Part shown: in pieces, positions 1 to 4,238 of the stretch | Layout of the letters: each line of letters starts with the position of its first letter | How positions within the stretch are numbered: the first letter of the stretch is position 1 | Source: a virus | IMG/VR virus record: IMGVR_UViG_3300020472_000218 | Coordinates: 1-20,035 of that record | Length of the DNA stretch: 20,035 bases | Reading direction: 5' to 3' (one strand) | Translations under genes and position numbers: made by a program | The notes under the pieces: generated by a model | Database searches by the model: none | Told to the model about the DNA's origin: nothing | The model's input: the letters and a program-made list of their open reading frames with translations, nothing else

Positions 1-16
1 ACAGTGGGGATTTTTT
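1..16 (+). terminator. Right arm of a rho-independent terminator cut by the window edge
   Basis: The window opens with a G-run (GTGGGGA) followed by six T, which looks like the 3' half of the C-run/G-run terminators found at 402-424, 840-862 and 1143-1164. The left arm is outside the window, so the hairpin itself cannot be seen. The placement, directly before an extended -10 promoter, matches the other three blocks. Confidence 0.5.
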
Positions 17-24
17 GCTATTAT
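16..24 (+). promoter_or_regulatory. Extended -10 promoter for the 45-aa/66-aa gene pair
   Basis: TGC followed by TATTAT lies directly after the T-run of the preceding terminator and is followed by AAAGAGT. The same arrangement recurs at 427, 865 and 1168. No -35 box is visible, since that position is taken by the terminator, so the TGn extension probably compensates. Transcription would begin near base 31, giving a leader of about 9 nt. Confidence 0.55.
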
Positions 25-39
25 TAAAGAGTCAAACAA

Positions 40-177
40 ATGAATTCTAAAATGTTCGTTGATCCACGTTTTGAAGAAGAAGCACTCGCCGCACTAATGG
101 AAGAGGCATTTTCACAAACCACGGAAGAGACCAAATTTGATGTTGATGCCTATTTCAATTCTGACATTGAATATTAA
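40..177 (+). CDS. Small acidic hypothetical phage protein (45 aa)
   Basis: I do not recognise this family. The frame runs from ATG at 40 to TAA at 175-177. The protein is acidic, with EEE, EE and several D residues, and has an Ala/Leu-rich segment (residues 15-24) that could form an amphipathic helix. It has no membrane segment. The ATG at 40 is chosen because it is the first in frame after the promoter; an internal ATG at 52 is an alternative. No Shine-Dalgarno sequence is visible and the predicted leader is very short. The stop is followed immediately by the ATG of the next gene (TAAATG), so the two are probably translated from one message. It lies in the accessory early-type block, where host-directed small proteins are common, but nothing in the sequence shows a role. 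Confidence 0.6.
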   Translation: MNSKMFVDPRFEEEALAALMEEAFSQTTEETKFDVDAYFNSDIEY

Positions 178-378
178 ATGAAATCCTTCCCATCCGTCAA
201 CCTTACTGATTTTCACATGACAAACTACCCTGCAAGCATCTACACTGAAATTGAAACATTTTGTAATGAAAATGAGTTCACAGTGGATTACTTCCTAAGT
301 GAGTTTGCTCGCCAGGAAGACCAGTTACAGAGACCTTTTACAGCATACCGTGGCAGGTCAGCACTAAACGACTGCTAA
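178..378 (+). CDS. Hypothetical small phage protein (66 aa)
   Basis: I do not recognise this protein. It starts at the ATG touching the stop codon of the 45-aa gene and ends at TAA 376-378, 24 bases before a terminator. Residues 20-50 (IYTEIETFCNENEFTVDYF) look helical and aromatic/acidic; the C-terminal part is more basic (YRGR). There is one Cys near residue 29 and a C-terminal Cys, and no transmembrane segment or signal peptide. The contact with the upstream stop and the shared promoter at 16-24 and terminator at 402-424 indicate a two-gene unit. The lack of a Shine-Dalgarno sequence fits translational coupling. Its function is unknown; small proteins in this setting often modulate the host, but that is only context. 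Confidence 0.65.
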   Translation: MKSFPSVNLTDFHMTNYPASIYTEIETFCNENEFTVDYFLSEFARQEDQLQRPFTAYRGRSALNDC

Positions 379-381
379 AGC

Positions 382-424
382 CAGTTCACAAAGTGTCCAC
401 TAAAACCCCCAAAGGGGTTTTTTT
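382..424 (+). terminator. Rho-independent terminator (cassette B) with upstream conserved box
   Basis: The hairpin arms AAAACCCC (402-409) and GGGGTTTT (414-421) are separated by CAAA and followed by a T-run. The A-run on the left arm could make it work in both directions. Just upstream is the box AGTTCACAAAGTGTCCACTAAA, nearly repeated at 821-842 and partly at 1133-1145, so the conserved unit is larger than the hairpin. Confidence 0.85.
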
Positions 425-426
425 AT

Positions 427-435
427 TGCTATATT
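427..435 (+). promoter_or_regulatory. Extended -10 promoter of the basic 117-aa protein gene
   Basis: TGC followed by TATATT (with TATTAT overlapping at 432-437) and then AAGAGT lies directly behind the terminator T-run. No -35 hexamer is recognisable because that position falls inside the terminator stem. It matches the promoters at 16, 865 and 1168. Transcription would start near 442, giving a leader of about 22 nt without a clear Shine-Dalgarno sequence. Confidence 0.6.
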
Positions 436-463
436 ATAAGAGTAAACAAACGAATCAATTCGT

Positions 464-817
464 ATGCCAGTTAAGTCAACACCCGTTTCAACTCCTACAA
501 AGGCAACAACCCCACGTAAGAGAAGAACCCGTAAGACTTCAACAACTGCAAAAGCAACAAAACCAGCAGTTAAAAAAACACCCGTTGCCAAAGTTACAGT
601 CACAACTTTCAAAAGTGGCAAGGTCGTTGCTAAGAAGACCACTCTTAAACGCCCTTCAACTGCCCGTCTTATCTCAACGGATCGTTATATCAAGGATATA
701 CAAACCCGTTGGGCAATCCACAATTTTGAAATTCAAGAGTTAATCTCTGATTTTATCAAAGGATTTGAGGCAGTGAAACCCTACCACGCTAAAATGGTAA
801 AAATGGTCAACAAGTAG
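464..817 (+). CDS. Histone-H1-like basic protein (117 aa)
   Basis: The first 65 residues are low-complexity and strongly basic, built from K, R, T, P, A and V, with the patch PRKRRTRK (17-24) and PAVKK/PVAKV repeats resembling the Lys/Ala/Pro-rich tails of histone H1 and bacterial H1-like proteins. Residues 70-117 are ordinary and look helical (IKDIQTRWAIHNFEIQELI). The simplest reading is a nucleic-acid-binding protein with a disordered tail and a small folded or oligomerising C-terminal domain. It is transcribed alone, between its own promoter (427-435) and terminator (840-862). The start at 464 is the first ATG in frame; no Shine-Dalgarno sequence is seen. Known: phages use small basic proteins to bind host or phage DNA. 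Inferred: that this one does so. A ribosome- or RNA-binding role is equally possible. Confidence 0.75.
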   Translation: MPVKSTPVSTPTKATTPRKRRTRKTSTTAKATKPAVKKTPVAKVTVTTFKSGKVVAKKTTLKRPSTARLISTDRYIKDIQTRWAIHNFEIQELISDFIKGFEAVKPYHAKMVKMVNK

Positions 818-819
818 AC

Positions 820-862
820 CAGTTCACAAACTGACCACTAAACCCCCCACGGGGGTTTTTTT
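820..862 (+). terminator. Rho-independent terminator (cassette C) with upstream inverted repeat
   Basis: AAACCCCC (840-847) pairs with GGGGGTTT (851-858) across a three-base loop, followed by a T-run to 862. Upstream, CAGTT-CACA-AACTG (820-833) is a perfect small inverted repeat, and TGGTCA (805-810) can pair with TGACCA (832-837), so a second structure may precede the terminator. The block closely matches cassette B. Confidence 0.88.
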
Positions 863-864
863 AT

Positions 865-873
865 TGGTATTAT
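865..873 (+). promoter_or_regulatory. Extended -10 promoter of the 76-aa gene
   Basis: TGG followed by TATTAT and AAGAAAGT forms an extended -10 element right after the terminator T-run. No -35 element is visible. Unlike its siblings, this unit has a good ribosome-binding site, AAAAGGAG at 886-893, five bases before the ATG. Confidence 0.62.
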
Positions 874-898
874 AAGAAAGTAATCAAAAGGAGCACTT

Positions 899-1129
899 AT
901 GCAACTTCGCCCTATCGCAGCAAACCAAACTGAACTAACACTCAGTAACGGAACTCAGGTATTTTTCTCTTATAGAACACCCGTTGCCGCATACTTAGCA
1001 GATAAGGCAAAATACGTAAGAACTGCGACCAAGTGGAGCACCACAACCTCACGCCACATCAACAAATGGTTAGAGGGTGTAAATGCTGACACAGTGGACC
1101 AGGAAATGCTTGACGCACTGACCGCTTAA
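899..1129 (+). CDS. Conserved small phage protein of unknown function (76 aa)
   Basis: The start is well fixed: AAAAGGAG lies five bases before ATG 899, and the frame ends at TAA 1127-1129. The sequence alternates short predicted strands (residues 1-30, with ELTLSNGTQVFFSYRTPVAAY) with a helical C-terminal half. The block TKWSTTTSRHINKWLEG (residues 43-59) resembles small proteins I recall from marine T4-type phages, where the phrases VFFSY..PVA and TSRHINKWL recur; this is memory of the family, not a search. No catalytic motif, membrane segment or Cys is present. It is transcribed alone between promoter 865-873 and terminator 1143-1164. Function is unknown. Confidence 0.75.
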   Translation: MQLRPIAANQTELTLSNGTQVFFSYRTPVAAYLADKAKYVRTATKWSTTTSRHINKWLEGVNADTVDQEMLDALTA

Positions 1130-1132
1130 GAA

Positions 1133-1164
1133 ACTGTCCACTAAACCCCCTAACGGGGGTTTTT
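1133..1164 (+). terminator. Rho-independent terminator (cassette D)
   Basis: AAACCCCC (1143-1150) pairs with GGGGGTTT (1155-1162) around the loop TAAC, followed by T residues. The preceding ACTGTCCACTAAA matches part of the conserved box in cassettes B and C. It starts only about 13 bases after the 76-aa gene. Confidence 0.87.
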
Positions 1165-1167
1165 ATT

Positions 1168-1176
1168 TGGTATATT
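1168..1176 (+). promoter_or_regulatory. Extended -10 promoter of the nucleotidyltransferase-like gene
   Basis: TGG followed by TATATT and AGAAGAGT lies directly behind terminator D, in the same layout as the promoters at 16, 427 and 865. Transcription would begin near 1183, so the small hairpin GTGG-GAAA-CCAC (1183-1194) would sit at the 5' end of the transcript. Confidence 0.58.
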
Positions 1177-1182
1177 AGAAGA

Positions 1183-1194
1183 GTGGGAAACCAC
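1183..1194 (+). promoter_or_regulatory. GAAA-loop hairpin in the 5' leader
   Basis: GTGG and CCAC flank a GAAA tetraloop 26 bases before the ATG at 1221. GNRA loops are unusually stable, so this short stem could protect the 5' end or affect translation. The leader lacks a Shine-Dalgarno sequence. A four-base-pair stem can arise by chance. Confidence 0.35.
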
Positions 1195-1220
1195 CCAAAG
1201 CATTTTTTACGATTTTTAAC

Positions 1221-2120
1221 ATGACAAAAAACATTCATTTAGAGCACCCCGAAGATAGCATCCTTGACGGAACCCTTTCTGTCTTGGGTGCTTTTTTAAA
1301 TGTGTTTAGTCTCTCAGTTAAGATTGACGGTGCACCCGCTATCGTATGGGGCACTAACCCTATGACGGGAAATTTCTTCGTTGGCACGAAGTCCGTTTTT
1401 AATAAGAACAAAATCCGTATATGTGAAACCCAAGAACAGATAAGAGAATGGTATACGGGCACACCCCTTGAAATGATCTTAGGGTCATGCCTGTGTAACC
1501 TGCCACATACTGACCGAATATTTCAGGGTGACTTTATCGGGTTTGGGGGTGAGTGTGATTATACACCCAACACCGTGACCTATTCATTTGGTCAACCCGT
1601 AGCGGAGGAAATCATCATGGCACCTCATACAGAATATTTGGCAACCGATGATTTAAGAAATGCGGTTGCCCGTCCTATAAAGTCGTTTGCTGATTTCCCT
1701 GCCACTAACCCCGACGGGTCATATTTCGTTAAGTGGATCATGCCTAAGGCGTTCGGAGATTTCGCAGGGTTAGAGGATAGCATTGCGGATGCGGCATGGT
1801 TAGCACGTGGCGTGATATTCCCAAGTCCTAAGGCAGCAAAAACTGTGAAGCGTTTGCTTAATGATCACATTCGTGAGGGCATGGAAGTTGACCCCGAAGA
1901 GTGGGAGAATCCTGCGTTGATTTCTCTCTGGTTAGCAGTTAAGAAAATCAAAGAGGATGCCATATGGTTATCATATCACATCGGATGCCCTGCTGCATAC
2001 ATTGACCAAAAACGCATAGACTGTGAAGGGTATGTGATGCACACTCATGAGGGGTCATGGAAATTGGTTGACCGTGAGGAGTTCAGTTATGCTAATTTCA
2101 AAATGGGCGTGGGTGCTTAG
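1221..2120 (+). CDS. Putative covalent nucleotidyltransferase (RNA/DNA ligase-like, 299 aa)
   Basis: The protein shows in order the motifs of the superfamily that includes DNA ligases, RNA ligases and mRNA-capping enzymes. Motif I is K34-I-D-G37 in VKIDGAPAIVWG; K34 would be the lysine that carries the AMP or GMP. GTKSVFNK (55-62) lies where motif Ia is expected, FQGDFIGF (101-108) resembles motif III, EGYVM (269-273) motif IV and WKLVDREEF (280-288) motif V. About 160 residues separate motifs III and IV, partly helical (183-250). No OB-fold or zinc domain follows motif V. Phage proteins with K-x-DG-(A/S)-P and G-T-K-x-x-F-N are known to me mostly as uncharacterised. The start at 1221 is the first ATG in frame after the promoter; no Shine-Dalgarno sequence is seen. 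RNA ligase or repair is the leading guess; a self- or protein-modifying enzyme, or an inactive homologue, is possible. Confidence 0.7.
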   Translation: MTKNIHLEHPEDSILDGTLSVLGAFLNVFSLSVKIDGAPAIVWGTNPMTGNFFVGTKSVFNKNKIRICETQEQIREWYTGTPLEMILGSCLCNLPHTDRIFQGDFIGFGGECDYTPNTVTYSFGQPVAEEIIMAPHTEYLATDDLRNAVARPIKSFADFPATNPDGSYFVKWIMPKAFGDFAGLEDSIADAAWLARGVIFPSPKAAKTVKRLLNDHIREGMEVDPEEWENPALISLWLAVKKIKEDAIWLSYHIGCPAAYIDQKRIDCEGYVMHTHEGSWKLVDREEFSYANFKMGVGA

Positions 2121-2149
2121 ACAGTCCATTCGTTCGTGAATCAGACAGT

Positions 2150-2174
2150 GCCCCCGTTTATGGGGGCGTTTTTA
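2150..2174 (+). terminator. Rho-independent terminator after the nucleotidyltransferase-like gene
   Basis: GCCCCC (2150-2155) pairs with GGGGGC (2162-2167) around GTTTAT and is followed by GTTTTTA. It closes the last cassette unit. Unlike the others it has a different loop and no promoter block immediately behind it. Confidence 0.85.
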
Positions 2175-2243
2175 TGGGGGGCGGTTTAAAATCAATGGAT
2201 CCCTTTAAGCTATAAACGACCCAGATCGACCTTTCAATATCAA

Positions 2244-2275
2244 TCTATATAAAAAAATTTTTCACTATATAAAAA
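2244..2275 (+). promoter_or_regulatory. Possible promoter region: two CTATATAAAAA boxes 20 bp apart
   Basis: CTATATAAAAA occurs at 2245-2255 and again at 2265-2275, exactly two helical turns apart, with a run of A and T between. Either copy could act as a -10-type element for the small genes starting at 2296. No matching -35 hexamer is obvious and the match to the late TATAAATA motif is imperfect. The rest of the gap 2121-2295 holds only the terminator at 2150-2174. Confidence 0.35.
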
Positions 2276-2295
2276 CAACGGTAGGGTTTACATCG

Positions 2296-2466
2296 ATGCA
2301 AAAAAATTCGCCAGATTTATTTACGACCATAGAGGTCGATCCTCTAACAGGGGAGTATAAAACAATTATTCCAGAATGGATTATTAATGAAGAGGGGTGG
2401 TATGAGGGCACTGAACTTCATTTTAATATTGAAGATAAGGAAATTATCATAAAGGAAAAGGAATGA
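2296..2466 (+). CDS. Small conserved phage protein, AbrB-like sequence pattern (56 aa)
   Basis: The frame runs from ATG 2296 to TGA 2464-2466. The protein begins with a strand-like segment, TTIEVDPLTGEYKTIIPEW (10-28), then GWYEGTEL (34-41), and ends with an Ile/Lys/Glu-rich strand (IIIKEKE). The order 'strand, IPEW, GW-x-EGTEL-x-F, ED-x-EIIIK' resembles small phage proteins I recall and superficially the swapped-hairpin AbrB/SpoVT DNA-binding fold (IP-x-x-... G-x-x-x-G-D/T-x-(L/V)). The resemblance is by eye, so function stays open; candidates are a transcription factor or antitoxin-like protein. The start follows a weak TAGGG about 10 bases upstream. Its last bases overlap the next start (ATGA), so the two are translated together. 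Confidence 0.65.
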   Translation: MQKNSPDLFTTIEVDPLTGEYKTIIPEWIINEEGWYEGTELHFNIEDKEIIIKEKE

Positions 2467-2630
2467 GAACTTACCACATATACTTAAACGAAAGGTGTCT
2501 ATTTAAAAATCTTGATGAAGATGAGTTTAATGTTATATGGGGAAGAATATACCATTCTTATTGGGATGGACTAACATATTCAGAAGTTGTAGAGATACCC
2601 GATGAAAAATACATCGAATCATCTTATTGA
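2463..2630 (+). CDS. Small conserved phage protein (55 aa), related in layout to the 58-aa protein at 3441
   Basis: It starts in an ATGA overlap with the 56-aa gene, with a good ribosome-binding site (AAGGAAAAGG) inside that gene, and ends at TGA 2628-2630. The layout is M-R-TYHIYLN, then RCLFKNLDEDEFNVIWGRIYHSYW: a beta strand, a 'LF-x-x-L-x-x-x-EF' turn and an aromatic helix. The same pattern (TYSILIKG...VFSDLTQFEY) opens the 58-aa protein at 3441, so the two may be distant paralogues. The function is unknown. The -35 box of the consensus promoter at 2627 overlaps the stop codon. Both features suggest tight packing of a conserved small-gene cluster typical of cyanophages. Confidence 0.7.
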   Translation: MRTYHIYLNERCLFKNLDEDEFNVIWGRIYHSYWDGLTYSEVVEIPDEKYIESSY

Positions 2631-2655
2631 CAATTGCTATATAAACTGATATAAT
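2627..2655 (+). promoter_or_regulatory. Perfect sigma-70 promoter (TTGACA - 17 bp - TATAAT)
   Basis: TTGACA at 2627-2632 and TATAAT at 2650-2655 are both exact consensus with the optimal 17-bp spacing. The -35 box overlaps the TGA of the upstream gene. Transcription would begin near 2662, 16 bases before the ATG at 2678. The spacer also holds TGCTATATA (2635-2643), resembling the extended -10 elements of region 1, so a second overlapping start is possible. Host RNA polymerase should read this promoter strongly and early. Confidence 0.85.
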
Positions 2656-2677
2656 TGAAGTGTAATTAAAAGGCATT

Positions 2678-3439
2678 ATGGCTAAAGGATTTACAGTAAA
2701 AGCAAATACTCCTACTAAAAAGAAAAAAGACCAACCAGAGTGGGATTATGATAAAGCAAAGGAGATGGTCAAAGGAAAGACTGTTGTATTTTGTCTACCT
2801 GGTAGGGGAGTATCATACGTTTACTTAAAGAACTTTGTTCAACTTTGTTTTGATTTAGTTCAAGCAGGTGCAAGTATACAGATTTCACAAGACTATTCAT
2901 CAATGGTGAATTTTGCCCGTTGTAAGTGTCTTGGTGCTAATGTTCTTCGTGGTCCTGATCAATTACCTTGGGATGGTAAGTTAAAGTATGATTATCAGTT
3001 ATGGATTGATAGTGATATAGTCTTTAATAGTGATAAGTTCTGGCAATTAGTCCTTATGGATCAAGATATTGCTTCAGGTTGGTATTGCACAGAAGATGGA
3101 AGAACTACATCAGTTGCACATTGGTTAGATGAGGAAGACTTCTCTAAGAATGGTGGAGTTATGAATCACGAAACTATTGATAGTATTGATAAGCGTAAGA
3201 GTCCTTTTACTGTTGATTATGCAGGATTTGGTTGGTTATTAATTAAGCATGGTGTATGGGAACATGAAGAACTTAAGTATCCTTGGTTTGCTCCTAAGAT
3301 GCAAGTCTTTGAATCAGGTGCAGTTCAGGATATGTGTGGAGAAGATGTATCGTTCTGTCTCGATGCTATAGCAGCAGGTTTTGAAATTTGGTGCGATCCA
3401 CGTATCAGAGTTGGACACGAGAAGACAAGGATTATCTAA
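2678..3439 (+). CDS. GT-A glycosyltransferase-like protein (253 aa)
   Basis: The start is supported by AAAGG five bases upstream and the consensus promoter at 2627-2655. Residues 1-25 are Lys/Thr-rich and probably disordered. From residue 33 the protein follows the GT-A pattern: strand TVVFCLP (35-41), a helix with NFAR (78-81), strand and metal-binding DSD (111-113) in YQLWIDSDIVF, then GEDVSFC (221-227) and a closing D240 with RVGH (244-247). In GT-A enzymes the DXD binds the metal and nucleotide sugar, the later ED is near the catalytic base, and a His near the end can complete the metal site. No signal peptide or membrane segment is present. The acceptor is unknown: phage DNA bases, virion proteins or host glycans are options. 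It precedes two small genes, the first after a one-base gap. Confidence 0.72.
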   Translation: MAKGFTVKANTPTKKKKDQPEWDYDKAKEMVKGKTVVFCLPGRGVSYVYLKNFVQLCFDLVQAGASIQISQDYSSMVNFARCKCLGANVLRGPDQLPWDGKLKYDYQLWIDSDIVFNSDKFWQLVLMDQDIASGWYCTEDGRTTSVAHWLDEEDFSKNGGVMNHETIDSIDKRKSPFTVDYAGFGWLLIKHGVWEHEELKYPWFAPKMQVFESGAVQDMCGEDVSFCLDAIAAGFEIWCDPRIRVGHEKTRII

Positions 3440-3440
3440 G

Positions 3441-3617
3441 ATGAAGACGGAAACTTACAGCATCTTAATAAAAGGTAAGGAAGTTTTCTCAGATCTTACT
3501 CAATTTGAGTATATGGAGCGTATGGAGGACTTGTCAATTGAATACTATCAGACAGGTTCTCCACGTCCAGACGACATCACTACTAAAATTAACGGAGAAC
3601 TTATAGGTAATGGCTAA
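3441..3617 (+). CDS. Small conserved cyanophage-type protein (58 aa)
   Basis: The start at ATG 3441 follows the upstream TAA by one base and is preferred over an in-frame ATG at 3381, which lies inside the glycosyltransferase gene. AAGGA (3426-3430) lies about 10 bases upstream. The protein is a strand (ETYSILIKG), a turn (VFSDLTQFEY), a helix (MERMEDLSIEYYQTG) and a short tail, SPRPDDITTKINGE. I recall small proteins with '(E/D)L-(S/A)-IE-(F/Y)-YQTG-x-P' near the baseplate genes of cyanophages. It resembles the 55-aa protein at 2463. Function is unknown. Its stop overlaps the next start by eight bases. Confidence 0.75.
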   Translation: MKTETYSILIKGKEVFSDLTQFEYMERMEDLSIEYYQTGSPRPDDITTKINGELIGNG

Positions 3618-3756
3618 GGCAACAACAGGAGCATGGGGTAGAGAAGAAATTGAATCGACCCCGAAAAAGACTCGTCAGGGAAACGGAAAGCACACAAAAT
3701 ACGCTTCTACCTCCCGTAACTCGGCTCGAAAACCCTCTCGTGGTCAAGGAAAATGA
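3610..3756 (+). CDS. Small Gly/Lys/Arg-rich phage protein (48 aa)
   Basis: The frame begins at ATG 3610, overlapping the end of the previous gene by eight bases, and ends at TGA 3754-3756, five bases before a terminator stem. The protein is basic and probably disordered: it begins MAKATTGAWGREEIE, continues PKKTRQGNGKHTKYAST and ends SRGQGK. I recall this opening (AKATTGAWG-R) from small proteins of unknown function in cyanophages; the call rests on that memory and on the tight packing. A nucleic-acid-binding or virion-packaged role would fit the charge but is not shown. GGAG (3594-3597) upstream is a possible ribosome-binding site, with re-initiation after the preceding stop also likely. Confidence 0.75.
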   Translation: MAKATTGAWGREEIESTPKKTRQGNGKHTKYASTSRNSARKPSRGQGK

Positions 3757-3760
3757 TCTC

Positions 3761-3786
3761 AGCGTCTCGAAAGAGACGCTTTTTTA
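3761..3786 (+). terminator. Strong rho-independent terminator with GAAA tetraloop
   Basis: AGCGTCTC (3761-3768) pairs perfectly with GAGACGCT (3773-3780) around GAAA, followed by six T. It ends the glycosyltransferase/small-protein unit and separates it from the late promoter at 3807. Confidence 0.95.
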
Positions 3787-3806
3787 TTGTTTTGTTAAGA
3801 AAGGAG

Positions 3807-3814
3807 TATAAATA
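3807..3814 (+). promoter_or_regulatory. T4-type late promoter TATAAATA in front of gp25
   Basis: TATAAATA is the exact -10 motif used by the T4 late sigma factor gp55, and late promoters of cyanophages share it. It lies 21 bases after the terminator hairpin and 21 bases before the ATG of gp25, the expected position for a leader of about 14 nt. No -35 hexamer at the right spacing is seen, as expected for late promoters. It should drive gp25, gp6 and the giant gene. Confidence 0.85.
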
Positions 3815-3835
3815 AATTCAGTAAAGTATTGACAA

Positions 3836-4237
3836 ATGCCTGTACAGAGGATATCTAGATCATTTAAAGATATTAGTTTGTCCTTTAAACCACATCCCGT
3901 GACAAAGGATATAACAGTTCTGAGGAATGAAGACGCAATTAAAAGGTCTGTAAGGAATATTGTGCAAACTATTCCTATGGAACGTTATTTTAACTCTGTT
4001 TTAGGATCTGAGGTACGTTCATTACTCTTTGGATTCGTTGATTTTGGTACTGCATCTGCTATTGAACGCCAAATTCGTATTGCAATTGAAAACTATGAGC
4101 CAAGAGTCGATAATTTACAGGTAAATGCTACTCCTAGACCAGAAAGAAACGAATTTTCGATAAATATTTTATTCGATATCGTTGGACAGCAGTTTCCTAC
4201 ACAAGAATTTACGTTTATTTTAGAAGCAACCAGATAA
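3836..4237 (+). CDS. 25: Baseplate wedge subunit gp25 (133 aa)
   Basis: This is the gp25/GPW lysozyme-like baseplate protein, the sheath initiator at the inner baseplate in T4-type phages. The length (133 aa) matches T4 gp25 (132 aa). The family's EPR core motif is present at residues 88-90 in IENYEPRVDNLQV, preceded by the helix SAIERQIRIAI (75-85). RNIVQTIPMERYFNSVLGSEV (40-60) corresponds to the family's 'L-x-T-x-x-G/P-x-R-x-(N/F)-x-x-(F/L)-G' helix, and the C-terminus forms alternating strands (FSINILFDIV, EFTFILE). It starts 22 bases after a TATAAATA late promoter; no clear Shine-Dalgarno sequence is seen. Its stop is followed by one base and the start of gp6, the usual order 25-6 in cyanophages. 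Confidence 0.95.
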   Translation: MPVQRISRSFKDISLSFKPHPVTKDITVLRNEDAIKRSVRNIVQTIPMERYFNSVLGSEVRSLLFGFVDFGTASAIERQIRIAIENYEPRVDNLQVNATPRPERNEFSINILFDIVGQQFPTQEFTFILEATR

Positions 4238-4238
4238 T

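Noticed and set aside
393-743. Forward frame of 116 codons overlapping the basic-protein gene
   Set aside because: It starts before terminator B and reads through it, and its Gln/Leu-rich translation is the typical +1 shadow of Lys/Thr/Pro codons. The frame from 464 fits the promoter and terminator better.
1-1180. CRISPR-like array suggested by regularly recurring similar blocks
   Set aside because: The repeated blocks are terminators and promoters separated by coding genes of different lengths, not short uniform spacers.
1235-1462. Reverse-strand frame opposite the nucleotidyltransferase-like gene
   Set aside because: The forward frame has recognisable motifs and its own promoter and terminator; the antisense frame has none.
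2121-2295. Possible tRNA or small RNA in the gap after the nucleotidyltransferase-like gene
   Set aside because: No cloverleaf, no T-loop-like TTC sequence with pairing arms and no CCA end is present. Only the terminator and AT-rich boxes are seen.
3381-3440. Upstream in-frame ATG for the 58-aa protein
   Set aside because: It would add 20 residues inside the glycosyltransferase gene. The ATG at 3441, directly after that gene's stop, fits the packing and the size of relatives.
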